Source: Cognatiluteimonas lumbrici (GTDB taxonomy: Bacteria; Pseudomonadota; Gammaproteobacteria; Xanthomonadales; Xanthomonadaceae). Taken from it: a stretch of 64,000 nt of DNA. A model generated the notes under the pieces. It searched no databases. It had not been told where the DNA came from and was given only the letters and a program-made list of their open reading frames with translations. The translations under genes were made by a program, and so were the position numbers. How positions within the stretch are numbered: position 1 is the stretch's first letter; every line of letters begins with the position of its first letter. Shown here piece after piece: positions 1-10,700 of the stretch. The stretch spans positions 1,098,906-1,162,905 of the forward strand of contig NZ_ML636798.1 in the NCBI RefSeq assembly GCF_006476065.1, in the 5' to 3' direction.

Positions 1-449
1 ACCACTTCGTCAGCGGCTGGGGCACCGGCGGCACCCTCAGCGGCGTGGGCCAGGTGCTGCGCGCGGCGCGTCCGGGCGTGAAAGTCACCGCCTGCGAACC
101 GGCGGGGGCGGCGCTGCTGTCGGGCGGCGAGTTCGTGCCGCACAAGATCCAGGGCTGGACCCCGGACTTCGTGCCCGCGGTGCTGGACCGCGGCGTGGTG
201 GACGGCATCGTCACGGTGGACGACGTGGTCGCGCGCGACACCGCGCGCCGGCTGGCGCGCGAGGAAGGCATCTTCGCCGGGATCTCCTCCGGCGCCACGG
301 TGGCCGCGGCGCTGGAGGTGGCGAAGTCCGCCGGACAGGGCTCCGTGGTCCTGGCGATGCTGCCGGATACCGGCGAGCGCTACCTGTCCACCTTCCTGTT
401 CGAGGACGTCGCCGAGGGTTCGGACGACGCCTGGCTCGCCGGGCTCTAG
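1..449 (+). CDS. cysK: Cysteine synthase, C-terminal part (cut by window edge)
   Basis: This is the 3' end of a PLP-dependent O-acetylserine sulfhydrylase, which makes L-cysteine from O-acetylserine and sulfide in the cytoplasm. The frame is open from base 3. The first visible residues, GWGTGGTLSGVG, form the glycine-rich loop that holds the PLP phosphate. Further on, GIFAGISSGA and LPDTGERYLST are C-terminal signatures of the CysK/CysM family. The PLP lysine lies upstream of the window. The TAG stop shares its bases with the stop of the convergent aldolase gene (CTAG at 446-449). CysK and CysM are hard to separate from the C-terminus alone; CysK is more likely from the ending YLST.LFE. Confidence 0.88.
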   Translation, partial: HFVSGWGTGGTLSGVGQVLRAARPGVKVTACEPAGAALLSGGEFVPHKIQGWTPDFVPAVLDRGVVDGIVTVDDVVARDTARRLAREEGIFAGISSGATVAAALEVAKSAGQGSVVLAMLPDTGERYLSTFLFEDVAEGSDDAWLAGL

Positions 450-1459
450 CCCTTCGACCAGCGGCCCAGCGCGGCGAGGCCGTTGTCGCGCGCGCGCTCG
501 AACACCATGGCCTGGGCGTCGGCGACGTTGGCCGCAGGGTTGCCGGCCCAGATCTTCAGCGCCGCGGACTGCATCGCGCGGCCGTAGCTGAAGCTGAGCG
601 GCCACGGGTTCGGGCCCATGCGGTTCATCGCGTCCAGGTGCGCGGTGGCGTCCTCGTCGGACTGTCCGCCGGACAGGAACACGATGCCCGGCAGGATCGC
701 CGGGACCGCCGACTTCAGGCACATGAGGGTGGATTCGGCCACTTCCTCGACGCTGGCCTGCTCCTCGCAGTCCTTGCCCGGCAGCACCATGGACGCCTTG
801 AGGATCGTGCCCTCGAGCATCACGCCCTGGTTGAACAGCGCGTCGAACAGCGAGCGCAGCACCACCTCGGTGACCTCGAAGCAGGTCTCGATGTCATGGC
901 TGCCGTCCATCAGCACTTCCGGCTCGACCATCGGCACCAGGCCCTGCTCCTGGCACAGCGCGGCATAGCGGGCCAGCGCATGGCTGTTGGCCTCGATGCA
1001 GGTGCCCGACGGGATGTCCTCGCCGATGTTGATCACCGCGCGCCACTTGGCGAAACGCGCGCCGAGGCCGTAGTACTCCTTCAGCCGGTCGCGCAGGCCG
1101 TCCAGGCCCTCGGTGACCACCTCGCCCGGGAACCCGGCCAGCGGATGGGTGCCCTTGTCGACCTTGATGCCGGGGATGACGCCGGCGTCCTGCATCACCT
1201 TCGCGAACGGCACGCCGTCCCTGGTCGACTGGCGCAGGGTCTCGTCGAACAGGATCGCGCCGGAGATGTGCTCGCCCAGGCCGGGCGTGGTCAGCAGCAT
1301 CTCGCGGTAGGCGCGGCGGTTCTCCTCGGTGTTCTCCACGCCCACGCCGGCGAAGCGCTTGGCGATGGTGCCGGTGGATTCGTCGATGGCGATGATGCCC
1401 TTGCCCGGCGCGACCATGGCGCGGGCGGTGTCGGCGAGTTGTTCGATGCTCATGGTCAT
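446..1459 (-). CDS. Fructose-bisphosphate aldolase, class I (337 aa)
   Basis: A class I (Schiff-base, metal-independent) aldolase that reversibly cleaves fructose-1,6-bisphosphate to dihydroxyacetone phosphate and glyceraldehyde-3-phosphate. The motifs GKGIIAIDEST near the N-terminus, WRAVINI, EPEVLMDG, and GTILKASMVLPG with the Schiff-base lysine are diagnostic and follow the eukaryote-like aldolase A fold. The length of 337 aa is close to the family norm (about 340-360). The start ATG is at 1459; a second ATG six bases downstream is also possible. There is no good Shine-Dalgarno, and a perfect inverted repeat abuts the start. It closes the pgk-pyk-fba run and may also have its own promoter. 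Confidence 0.93.
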   Translation of the reverse strand: MTMSIEQLADTARAMVAPGKGIIAIDESTGTIAKRFAGVGVENTEENRRAYREMLLTTPGLGEHISGAILFDETLRQSTRDGVPFAKVMQDAGVIPGIKVDKGTHPLAGFPGEVVTEGLDGLRDRLKEYYGLGARFAKWRAVINIGEDIPSGTCIEANSHALARYAALCQEQGLVPMVEPEVLMDGSHDIETCFEVTEVVLRSLFDALFNQGVMLEGTILKASMVLPGKDCEEQASVEEVAESTLMCLKSAVPAILPGIVFLSGGQSDEDATAHLDAMNRMGPNPWPLSFSYGRAMQSAALKIWAGNPAANVADAQAMVFERARDNGLAALGRWSKG

Positions 1460-1487
1460 CCGCAGTCCGGGTGGACTGCGGATTATC
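1460..1487 (-). promoter_or_regulatory. Perfect 9-bp inverted repeat and -10-like box immediately upstream of the aldolase start
   Basis: Bases 1460-1468 and 1473-1481 are exact inverted copies (CCGCAGTCC / GGACTGCGG) around a 4-base loop, ending at the base before the ATG. Read on the minus strand, GATAAT at 1487-1482 resembles a sigma70 -10 box and would place the transcript start inside the repeat. The repeat could then be an operator over the start site, or, if transcription comes from upstream, an RNA hairpin at the ribosome-binding site. No convincing -35 is seen. Confidence 0.4.
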
Positions 1488-1510
1488 GCCGATATCGCGG
1501 AGGTTTTGGC

Positions 1511-2104
1511 CTAGGGACGGCGCTGGCGGTGGGCCGCGGCGTCGGCCTGCATCACCTCGCCGACCCGCTGTCGGCGATGGAACTCGCCGTGGGCCGTGAT
1601 GCTGCGGTCGGAGAAGCGCTTGATCCCCAACTGGGCCAGGCGGTCGTTGAGGTTCACGATGCGGCAGTTGCCGCCGATGTCGGCCGATGCAGCGGTCGGG
1701 TCGCCATTGAAGGTCAGGGTCGCCACGGTCACCGTGGGCACGGGGGTGCCGGCATCGGCGCGCGGCTGGAAGCGCCACTGCGCCACCGCGTCGGCGGCCG
1801 CGCGCGCGAACGCTTCCCAGTAGGCGGGATCGGTCTGCCGGCTACCCGCACTGCTCCACTGCTGCAACACGCGGAAATGGGCGGTGCTGCCGTCCGGCTC
1901 GATCCGGTACCCGAGCGCGACGCAGACATTGTCCCCGCGGCTGGCCTGGGTGGCCGGATAGACGGGGGTGGCGAGCGTCGTGCCGTCCTCCAGCATCCAC
2001 TTGTCGCCGATGGTGCCCTCGTTGGCCACCCGTTCCCGTTGCTGGGCGTTGGCACCGGCCGCCAGCAGGGCCAGTCCAGCGACCGCGATCCATGCGTTCT
2101 TCAC
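1511..2104 (-). CDS. Secreted TonB C-terminal-like protein, copy 2 (197 aa)
   Basis: A small exported protein of unknown function. It has a Sec signal peptide (about residues 1-21, ending ANA before QQ) followed by one domain resembling the C-terminal domain of TonB-type energy transducers: a GYRIEPDGSTAHFRVL strand-turn-strand and the typical AVAQWRFQP motif. There is no membrane anchor or proline-rich spacer, so it is not a full TonB. The start is the GTG at 2104, preceded by GAGGAG at seven bases. The longer reading frame upstream is a shadow of the neighbouring gene. It lies 10 bases after a close paralogue (2115-2723) and upstream of the aldolase gene, at the end of the pgk-pyk transcript. 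Two cysteines (in VCVALGY and GGNCRIV) could form a disulfide. Confidence 0.75.
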   Translation of the reverse strand: MKNAWIAVAGLALLAAGANAQQRERVANEGTIGDKWMLEDGTTLATPVYPATQASRGDNVCVALGYRIEPDGSTAHFRVLQQWSSAGSRQTDPAYWEAFARAAADAVAQWRFQPRADAGTPVPTVTVATLTFNGDPTAASADIGGNCRIVNLNDRLAQLGIKRFSDRSITAHGEFHRRQRVGEVMQADAAAHRQRRP

Positions 2105-2114
2105 ACGCGTCTCC

Positions 2115-2723
2115 TCAGGGTTGGCTGCTGTTCCGGGGCCGGCCCGGGTTCTCGACCATGGCGGGCCTCTGGCTGCCCCGCAGCAGGCGTTCCGCGTCGC
2201 GGCGTTCGCGCGACGCCATGTAGGCCCTGGAGGACGTCTGCTGCAGGAACGCCGCGAGGTCGCCGACCTCGCAATGCGCCCGCGTGTTCGTGGCCTGGCC
2301 GGAGGCGGCGGAGAACGCGAGCGTCGCGACGGTGTACGTCGAGCGCGCGACGACCCCCGGGCGCGGCTGGAAGCGCCACTGGGACAGCGCGTCCGCACCG
2401 GCCTCGGCGAAGGCACGCCAATAGTCGTCCTGCTGCCCCTCGCCCGCGCTGGTCCACTGCTTCAGCACGGCGAAGTCGGTGGTGCTTCCGTCGGGGAGGA
2501 TGCGATAGCCAAGCGCCACGCAGACATCGTCGCCGCGGCCAGCCAGGTGCGCCGGATAGGCCGGGGTGGCGAGCGTGGCTCCCTCCGCGAGCATCCAGCG
2601 GTCGCCGATGCGGCCTTCGCTGGCGACCACGGTGTCCTTGCCGGGGAACGTGTCGCTCGCGGACACCGCGCCGAGCATCGCGCTCCCTGCAACCAATGCG
2701 ACCAACTTCCAATGCTTCCCCAT
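2115..2723 (-). CDS. Secreted TonB C-terminal-like protein, copy 1 (202 aa)
   Basis: Tandem paralogue of the protein at 1511-2104. It has a signal peptide (about residues 1-23, LGAVSAS), then the same conserved block: EGRIGDRWMLAEGATLATPAYPA, VCVALGYRILPDGSTTDF and LSQWRFQP. The C-terminal tail is basic and differs between the copies. The ATG at 2723 is preceded by GGGAGGG at about six bases. The start is 23 bases after the pyruvate kinase stop, so cotranscription with pgk-pyk is likely. The role is unknown; the TonB-C-like fold suggests a periplasmic binding or scaffold function, which is inference. Confidence 0.75.
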   Translation of the reverse strand: MGKHWKLVALVAGSAMLGAVSASDTFPGKDTVVASEGRIGDRWMLAEGATLATPAYPAHLAGRGDDVCVALGYRILPDGSTTDFAVLKQWTSAGEGQQDDYWRAFAEAGADALSQWRFQPRPGVVARSTYTVATLAFSAASGQATNTRAHCEVGDLAAFLQQTSSRAYMASRERRDAERLLRGSQRPAMVENPGRPRNSSQP

Positions 2724-2746
2724 GCTGCCCTCCCAGGCGTCGCCAT

Positions 2747-4213
2747 TCAGATGACACCCAGACCTTCCGCCTGCCCGGCTGAACCGACCTTTAACAATCG
2801 CAGGGTGTTGGTGGCCCCGTGCTGCTCCATGTGGTCGCCGCTGGTGAAGATGATGCGGTCGCCCTCGGCCAGGAACCCCTGCTCGTACAGCACGCGGACT
2901 GCTTCCCGCGCCGCCTCGCGGGTCGCCAGCCCGCGGCTGTCGAAGGCCACCGGGAACACGTCGCGCATCAGCGCCATGCGACGGCGAGCGCCCGGGTGCC
3001 GGGACAGCCCGTAGATCGGCACGCTGGCGCGGAACCGCGACAGGTAGCGCGGCGTGCCGCCGGACTCCGTCATGGCCACGATCGCGCGCACGCCGATGTG
3101 CTCGGACAGGAACATCGCGGCCATCGCGATCGCCTGGTCGGCGCGCTGCAGGTCGCGCTGCGCCTTCTCGAAGTCGGTGTCCATCTCGAACTGCTTCTCG
3201 GCACCGATGCAGATGCGCGCCATCGCCTCGACCGCCTTCAAGGGGAAGTGCCCGGCGGCGGTCTCCTGCGACAGCATCACCGCATCGGTGCCGTCGATCA
3301 CCGCGTTGGCCACGTCCAGCACCTCGGCGCGGGTCGGCATCGGGCTGTCCACCATGGACTGCAGCATCTGGGTGGCGGTGATCACCACCTTGCTGCAGGC
3401 CAGCGACTCGCGAATGATCTTCTTCTGCAGGCCCGGCAGCTCGGCGTCGCCGATCTCCACCGCGAGGTCGCCGCGCGCGACCATCACCGCGTCGCTGGCC
3501 TGGATCACCTCGCGCAGGTTGGCGATCGCCTCGGCCCGTTCGATCTTGGCGCACAGGCTGGCGTCGCTGCCGTGGCTGCGGGCGATGTCGCGCGCTTCCA
3601 TCATGTCGGCCGCGTTGCGGCAGAACGAGACCGCGATGAAGTCCGCGCCGAGGCGCGCGGCGACCCCGATCAGCGCCCGGTCGTCCTCGGTCAGCGCGCC
3701 GAGCGACAGGCCGCCCCCGTGGCGGTTCAGGCCCTTGCGGTCGGAGAGCACGCCGTCGTGCAGCACCGTGGTGGCGATGCGCTCGCCCTCGACCTGCTCG
3801 ACCCGGAGCTGCACCAGGCCGTCGTCGAGCAGCAGGATGTCGCCGCGGCCAACATCCCGTGGCAGCCCGAGGTAGCTGACGCCGACCTGGCTGGCATCCC
3901 CGGGCGGGGCGTCGGCACTGGCCACGAGGTCGAAGCGCTGGCCCGCGCGCAGCTGCACCCGGCCCTCGGCGAAGCGCTCGATGCGCAGCTTGGGCCCGGG
4001 CAGGTCGGCGAGGATGCCGACCTCGACCCCGACCGCGGACGCCGCGGCGCGCACCGCATCCGCGCGCGCGACCTGCGATTCCGGATCCCCGTGCGAGAAG
4101 TTGAGCCGGACCACGTCCACGCCGGCCCGCAGCAGCGACTCCAGCATGCCCGGCGCATCGGTGGCGGGACCGAGCGTAGCGACGATCCGCGTCCGGCGCC
4201 GGTGGTCGCTCAC
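2747..4213 (-). CDS. pyk: Pyruvate kinase (488 aa)
   Basis: Converts phosphoenolpyruvate and ADP to pyruvate and ATP, the last step of glycolysis. [12 protein letters not shown] at the N-terminus, VVRLNFSHG, the signature [14 protein letters not shown] and [11 protein letters not shown] are all present. The sequence resembles E. coli PykA more than PykF. A C-terminal allosteric domain follows ([18 protein letters not shown]). The GTG start at 4213 shares GTGA with the stop of pgk, giving translational coupling. The length is normal for bacterial enzymes (470-490 aa). Confidence 0.95.
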   Translation of the reverse strand: MSDHRRRTRIVATLGPATDAPGMLESLLRAGVDVVRLNFSHGDPESQVARADAVRAAASAVGVEVGILADLPGPKLRIERFAEGRVQLRAGQRFDLVASADAPPGDASQVGVSYLGLPRDVGRGDILLLDDGLVQLRVEQVEGERIATTVLHDGVLSDRKGLNRHGGGLSLGALTEDDRALIGVAARLGADFIAVSFCRNAADMMEARDIARSHGSDASLCAKIERAEAIANLREVIQASDAVMVARGDLAVEIGDAELPGLQKKIIRESLACSKVVITATQMLQSMVDSPMPTRAEVLDVANAVIDGTDAVMLSQETAAGHFPLKAVEAMARICIGAEKQFEMDTDFEKAQRDLQRADQAIAMAAMFLSEHIGVRAIVAMTESGGTPRYLSRFRASVPIYGLSRHPGARRRMALMRDVFPVAFDSRGLATREAAREAVRVLYEQGFLAEGDRIIFTSGDHMEQHGATNTLRLLKVGSAGQAEGLGVI

Positions 4214-5388
4214 CGCGACCTCGCCTTGAGCGCCGAGACCGCGGGCAGCTCCTTGCCTTCGAGGAACTCGAGGAACGCGCCGCCGCCGGTCGAGATGTAG
4301 GAGATCCCGCCGGCGATGCCGTACTTGTCCACCGCGGCCAGGGTGTCGCCGCCGCCGGCGATCGAGAACGCGTCCGACGCGGCGATGGCGCGCGCCAGCA
4401 CTTCGGTTCCGTTGCCGAACGCGTCGAACTCGAACACGCCGACCGGCCCGTTCCAGACCACCGTGCCGGCCTCGCCGGCGATCGCGGCGTAGCGCCGCGC
4501 GGTGTCCGGACCGATGTCGAGGATCATGTCGCCGTCGCCGACCGCCTCCACCGCCTTCACCGTCGCCGGCGCGTCGGCGGCGAAACGCGGCGCGACCACG
4601 ACGTCGGTGGGCATCGGGATCTCGGCGCCGCGGGACTTCGCCTGCTGCAGGATGGCGCGCGCGGTGTCCACCAGGTCGGCTTCCATCAGCGACTTCCCGA
4701 CCGGGTGGCCCTCGGCGGCGAGGAAGGTGTTGGCGATGCCGCCGCCGACGATGAGCTGGTCCACCTTGCCGACCAGCGAGGACAGCAGTTCGAGCTTGGT
4801 GCTGACCTTGGAGCCGGCGACGATCGCCAGCAGCGGGCGCGCCGGCGCGTCCAGCGCCTTGGCCAGGGCGTCTAGCTCGGCCATCAGCAGCGGGCCGCCG
4901 CAGGCGACTTCCGCCGCGCGGATCACGCCATGCGTGGAGGCCTGCGCGCGGTGCGCGGTGCCGAAGGCGTCCATCACGAACACGTCGCACAGGGCCGCGT
5001 ACTTCGCGGCGAGCGCCGCGTCGTCGGCCTTCTCGCCGACGTTCATGCGGCAGTTCTCGAGCAGCACGAGCTGCCCTGGCGCGACCTCGACGCCGTCGAG
5101 GTAGTCGCGCACCAGCGGCACCTCCTGCCCGAGCAGCTCGCCCAGGCGCTTCGCCACCGGGGCCAGCGAGTCGGCCTCGCTCCACTGCCCTTCCTTCGGC
5201 CGTCCCAGGTGCGACATCACCATCACCGCCGCGCCCTGCCCCAGCGCGCGCCGCAGCGTCGGCAAGGCGGCCTCGATACGCAGTTCCGAGGTGATCCGGC
5301 CCTGGTCGTCGATGGGCACGTTGAGGTCCTCGCGCACCAGCACGCGCTTGCCGGCGAGGTCGAGGTCGGTCATTCGCAGGATGGACAT
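4210..5388 (-). CDS. pgk: Phosphoglycerate kinase (392 aa)
   Basis: Transfers phosphate from 1,3-bisphosphoglycerate to ADP in glycolysis. The N-terminal substrate loop ([12 protein letters not shown]), [11 protein letters not shown], and the C-terminal nucleotide segment with GGGDTLAA and [14 protein letters not shown] are intact. The start is the ATG at 5388, preceded by GGAG at about six bases; the upstream extension of the reading frame has no support. The gene overlaps pyk by four bases. gapA lies about 0.9 kb upstream, separated by a haemoglobin gene and the antiparallel fdxA. Confidence 0.96.
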   Translation of the reverse strand: MSILRMTDLDLAGKRVLVREDLNVPIDDQGRITSELRIEAALPTLRRALGQGAAVMVMSHLGRPKEGQWSEADSLAPVAKRLGELLGQEVPLVRDYLDGVEVAPGQLVLLENCRMNVGEKADDAALAAKYAALCDVFVMDAFGTAHRAQASTHGVIRAAEVACGGPLLMAELDALAKALDAPARPLLAIVAGSKVSTKLELLSSLVGKVDQLIVGGGIANTFLAAEGHPVGKSLMEADLVDTARAILQQAKSRGAEIPMPTDVVVAPRFAADAPATVKAVEAVGDGDMILDIGPDTARRYAAIAGEAGTVVWNGPVGVFEFDAFGNGTEVLARAIAASDAFSIAGGGDTLAAVDKYGIAGGISYISTGGGAFLEFLEGKELPAVSALKARSR

Positions 5389-5405
5389 GGCACTCCGTGG
5401 CTTGC

Positions 5406-5425
5406 GGGGCCCGCGACCGGGCCCC
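5406..5425 (-). terminator. GC hairpin between the haemoglobin gene and pgk
   Basis: GGGGCCC at 5406-5412 pairs with GGGCCCC at 5419-5425 around a 6-base loop. It lies after the haemoglobin stop and before the pgk start. There is no T-run, so it may only pause or partly terminate, or stabilise RNA ends. Confidence 0.3.
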
Positions 5426-5442
5426 GGGGCCGCCATTGTCCC

Positions 5443-5874
5443 TCAGAGCGAGGAGATCGGCACCCGCAGCGGACTGGCCCCGCCCTGCAGCCCGAGCCCG
5501 TAGCGCAGGCTCTGGCCGATGCGCTCGGCATACGCCACCATCGTCGCGGCCTCCGCCTCCGGCAGCAGTTCCCCGGCGGTCCGCTTCCACAGCGCGAGCC
5601 AGTGGTCGAAATGGCGCGCCTCGATCGGCCATGGCCGGTGCGCCTGCATCGGGTTGCCGCGGTAGGTTTGCGCGCGCAGCACCACCGAGCACCAGAACGA
5701 GGTCAGCAGGCGCTTGTGCTCCGGCCAGTCGTGCACGGCCTGGTTGAAGATCGGCCCGATCACCGGATCGGCCCGGACCTTGTCGTAGAAGGCATCCACC
5801 AGCCGCGCGATGGCGTCGGCATCGGGCAGCGCATTGCGTTCGAGCGGGGCACGCATGCGTGCATTATCGCCCAT
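5443..5874 (-). CDS. Group III truncated haemoglobin (about 143 aa)
   Basis: A short haem protein of the truncated globin superfamily, group III type. Family roles include oxygen, nitric oxide or peroxide chemistry; the role here is not known. Visible features are ALPDADAIARLVDAFYDKVRADPVIGPIF in the A-B-C region and FWCSVVLRAQTYRGNPMQAH, which carries the proximal-side motif, followed by HFDHWLALWKRT typical of group III. The start could be ATG 5874 or ATG 5856 (137 aa); neither has a clear ribosome-binding site. It is divergent from fdxA with an 83-base gap, which suggests shared control of two oxygen- or redox-linked proteins. Confidence 0.8.
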   Translation of the reverse strand: MGDNARMRAPLERNALPDADAIARLVDAFYDKVRADPVIGPIFNQAVHDWPEHKRLLTSFWCSVVLRAQTYRGNPMQAHRPWPIEARHFDHWLALWKRTAGELLPEAEAATMVAYAERIGQSLRYGLGLQGGASPLRVPISSL

Positions 5875-5957
5875 GCGGGCACGGCCCGGCTTGACCCATG
5901 TCATGGCGCCGCCGCGCACGGCGCGCCATCGTGGAAGGCCCCGGGCCACGCGTCGCC

Positions 5958-8241
<2,284 letters not shown>

Positions 8242-8251
8242 GCCCGCCGAC

Positions 8252-9127
8252 GTGGCACTCGCCGTCCAGTCCTTCTTCCACGCACCCACCGGCACCTGGA
8301 GCCACGTGGCGCATGCGGGCGGCGACGCCGTGGTGGTCGACCCGGTGCTGGATTTCGACGCAGCCTCGGGCCGCATCGGGACCGACAGCGCACGTGTCCT
8401 GCTCGAGTACCTCTCGCAGCAGGGGTTGCGCCTGCGCCATGTGCTCGAGACCCACGCGCACGCGGACCACCTGAGCGCCGCCGCCTTCCTGCGCATCCGC
8501 ACGGGCGCGCCGGTTGCGATCGGGAGCGGCATCCGTTCCGTGCAGGCGCATTTCGCCCCGCTGTTCGGCTGGGATCCTGGCGATGCCGCCCTCCACGACG
8601 CCTTCGACACGCTGCTGGGCGACGGCGATGTCCTGCAGGCTGGCGCGCTTCGCATCGAGGTGATGGCGCTGCCCGGCCATACCGCCGACAGCCTCGGCTA
8701 CCGGATCGGCGACAACGTGTTCGTCGGCGACACCCTGTTCGCGCCGGACATCGGCACCGCCCGCTGCGATTTCCCGGGTGGCGACTGCCAGGCGCTGTAC
8801 CGCTCCATCCACCGACTGCACTCCCTGCCCGGCGACACACTGCTGTGGCTGTGCCACGACTATCCGCCCGCGGGGCGCGAGCGCCGCGCCAGCGTCAGCG
8901 TGGCCGAGAGCGCGCGCGACAACCGCATGCTCGCCGCCGACACCCCGGAGGAGGCCTTCGTTGCCGCGCGCCGGGCGCGCGACGCCGGGCTGCCGGCGCC
9001 GCAGCTGCTTTACCCCGCATTGCAGGTCAACATCCGCGGCGGCCGCCTGCCGCCGGCGGAAGCGGGCGGCAGGCGCTACCTGCGCACGCCGCTCCGGGTC
9101 GAGGGCGACGCCGACGGCCTCGGCTGA
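8252..9127 (+). CDS. Metallo-beta-lactamase-fold persulfide dioxygenase, ETHE1/Blh type (291 aa)
   Basis: Probably oxidises glutathione persulfide to sulfite and glutathione with one mononuclear iron. The metal motif THAHADHLSAA and the later ligands in LPGHTAD, VGDTLF and LCHDYPP are intact. The segment TARCDFPGGD matches the ETHE1 substrate-site pattern, and the N-terminal IDPVLD-like run (VVDPVLDFDAASGR) matches Blh proteins of BigR-controlled loci. There is no rhodanese or DUF442 fusion. The start is GTG at 8252. It sits 7.8 kb from sqr and the BigR-like repressor, so it probably completes a sulfide oxidation route. It is not a beta-lactamase despite the nearby BlaI/M56 pair. Confidence 0.82.
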   Translation: MALAVQSFFHAPTGTWSHVAHAGGDAVVVDPVLDFDAASGRIGTDSARVLLEYLSQQGLRLRHVLETHAHADHLSAAAFLRIRTGAPVAIGSGIRSVQAHFAPLFGWDPGDAALHDAFDTLLGDGDVLQAGALRIEVMALPGHTADSLGYRIGDNVFVGDTLFAPDIGTARCDFPGGDCQALYRSIHRLHSLPGDTLLWLCHDYPPAGRERRASVSVAESARDNRMLAADTPEEAFVAARRARDAGLPAPQLLYPALQVNIRGGRLPPAEAGGRRYLRTPLRVEGDADGLG

Positions 9128-9149
9128 TCCGCAACCTGCGTGCGGCGCG

Positions 9150-10340
9150 TCAGTCGTCCTGCCTGAAGTCGATCGGGACGCGAACCTGGCCGGCGACCGG
9201 CTCGCCGTCCTTCATGGCCGGATTGAATTTCCACTGGCGCGCAGCCGCGAGGGCCTCCGCGTCGAACACGCCGGCGGGTTCGGACCGCTCCACCACCGCG
9301 TTCGTCACGCTGCCGTCGGCCGCGACGTCCACGATCAGCACGACCCGGCCTTCGATACCGTTCTCGAGGGCGTAGGCCGGATACCTGGGCGGCGGGGTCC
9401 TGGGGCTCACGGCGTCGCCGGTTGCAGGCGGGGCCACCTGCGGATCGGCCGCGTCCTGCGGTTGCGCCGCCCATGCGGCAAACCCGACGCCGAGCGCCAG
9501 CACCGAGACCAGCAAGGTGCCGGCCGCGCGGCGCGAAGTGGATGGCAACTGTTCCCTGAGCATGGCGATTCTCTCCCTGAGCGGATGGCCGAAGCCGAAG
9601 TGGCAGCCCAGCGGTGTGCCCGGGCCGTGGAGTTGCGCGTTGAGCAACGCCTCGCCGTAACAGCGGCGGGCGCCGGGGTGCAGGCCCAGCACGGTCGCGT
9701 CGCAGGCGAGTTCCTGGTCCTGGCGGAAACGCGGGACCGCCAGCTGCAGCAGCGGGTTGAACCAGAACAGGCAACGCAGGGCCGCCGCGGCGGCGTTCGC
9801 CCAAGGATCGCGACGGCGCACGTGCGCGCGTTCGTGCTCGAGCATCAGGTCGCGCTGCCGGCGGTCGTGGCGGCCTTCGAATGCGGGCGGCACCACCACC
9901 TGCGGCGGCCACAGTCCCAGCGTTGCCGGGAGGCCTTCCACGTCGTGCTCGGCTTCGTGCACGCCGCCCGGCCGCTGCAGCAGGCGCCCGAGACTGCGGC
10001 GGAAGCGCAGCTGCCGCGCGACCATCCAGGCGGCACAGCCCGCCATGCCCGCAAGCCAGCAGGCGCCGAGCAGGAGTCGCGGGTCGAACGTGCCGCCAAG
10101 CGACCGCGGCGCCAAGCCTGGCAGGGCCGCGGGAAGGCCGACGATGAATGTCGCGCCGGCGCCCGTGCCTTCCGCCGCGGGAACCAGCACCGCGACCAGC
10201 GAAGCCGGCACCAAGGCCCAGGCGCCGTAGGCCACCCGCGCGCCGAAGGCGCCGCGCAGCGGCCGACGCAGCAGCAGCACGAGCACGATCGCGGCACTCG
10301 AGGCGAGCGTCGCCTCCAGCAGGGTCTCAAGGCTGGCCAT
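9150..10340 (-). CDS. M56 (BlaR1-like) membrane metallopeptidase with C-terminal TonB-C domain (396 aa)
   Basis: A signal-transducing membrane protease of the BlaR1/MecR1 family, expected to cleave or inactivate its partner repressor (the BlaI protein encoded just upstream). N-terminal membrane helices (about residues 10-30, 37-55 and 90-110) precede the zinc motif HERAH in LEHERAHVRRRDP, with the third ligand region in DQELACDA. A late helix (LLVSVLALGVGFAAWAA) is followed by a periplasmic domain of TonB C-terminal type (RYPAYALENGIEGRVVL, ARQWKFNPAM) in place of the penicillin-binding sensor of BlaR1. The start ATG 10340 overlaps the blaI-like gene by 14 bases. The signal sensed is unknown. 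Confidence 0.85.
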   Translation of the reverse strand: MASLETLLEATLASSAAIVLVLLLRRPLRGAFGARVAYGAWALVPASLVAVLVPAAEGTGAGATFIVGLPAALPGLAPRSLGGTFDPRLLLGACWLAGMAGCAAWMVARQLRFRRSLGRLLQRPGGVHEAEHDVEGLPATLGLWPPQVVVPPAFEGRHDRRQRDLMLEHERAHVRRRDPWANAAAAALRCLFWFNPLLQLAVPRFRQDQELACDATVLGLHPGARRCYGEALLNAQLHGPGTPLGCHFGFGHPLRERIAMLREQLPSTSRRAAGTLLVSVLALGVGFAAWAAQPQDAADPQVAPPATGDAVSPRTPPPRYPAYALENGIEGRVVLIVDVAADGSVTNAVVERSEPAGVFDAEALAAARQWKFNPAMKDGEPVAGQVRVPIDFRQDD

Positions 10341-10698
10341 CGTCGATCTCCTCGAGCAGCTTGCGCAGTTCCGCGATGTCCTTGCGGCTGAGCTTGCGGT
10401 GGCGGCTGAAGTGCGAGACCAGCGGCGCGACGCGCCCGTCGAACAGGCGCTCGAGCAGGCCCTGGCTTTCGCCCAGCAACCACGCCTCGCGCTGCAGCAC
10501 CGGGCTGTAGCGATAGCGGCGGCCATCGCGCTCGGCGCGGATCGCCCCCTTCCGGAGCAGGCGGTTGAGCAGCGTCTTGACCGTGGCTTCCTGCCAGTCG
10601 CGGGTGTCGGCGAGCGCCGCGGCCACCTCCTCCGCGTCCAGCGGGTGGCGTTGCCACAGCACCTGCATCACTTCCGATTCGGCTTCCGTGATCCGCAT
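10327..10698 (-). CDS. BlaI/MecI-family transcriptional repressor (123 aa)
   Basis: A small winged-helix dimeric repressor. ITEAESEVMQVLWQRHPLDAEEV, EATVKTLLNRLLRKGAIRAERDGRRYRYSPV and a leucine-rich C-terminal dimerisation helix fit BlaI/MecI (about 120-126 aa). Two matching operators lie directly upstream (10701-10745), so it should repress its own operon with the M56 protease gene. In the BlaI family repression is lifted when the partner protease cuts it. No beta-lactamase gene is adjacent, so the wider regulon is unknown. Confidence 0.92.
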   Translation of the reverse strand: MRITEAESEVMQVLWQRHPLDAEEVAAALADTRDWQEATVKTLLNRLLRKGAIRAERDGRRYRYSPVLQREAWLLGESQGLLERLFDGRVAPLVSHFSRHRKLSRKDIAELRKLLEEIDDGQP

Positions 10699-10700
10699 CG

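Noticed and set aside
638-2782. Long plus-strand frame opposite fba and the TonB-C-like genes
   Set aside because: Low-complexity Arg/Ala/Gly/His-rich translation typical of antisense frames in high-GC DNA. The minus-strand genes have signal peptides, conserved motifs and ribosome-binding sites.
8252-9127. Beta-lactamase linked to the BlaI/M56 pair
   Set aside because: The metallo-beta-lactamase fold is shared, but the CDFPGGD substrate segment and overall pattern fit ETHE1/Blh persulfide dioxygenases. It is on the other strand and lacks a signal peptide and a BlaI operator upstream.
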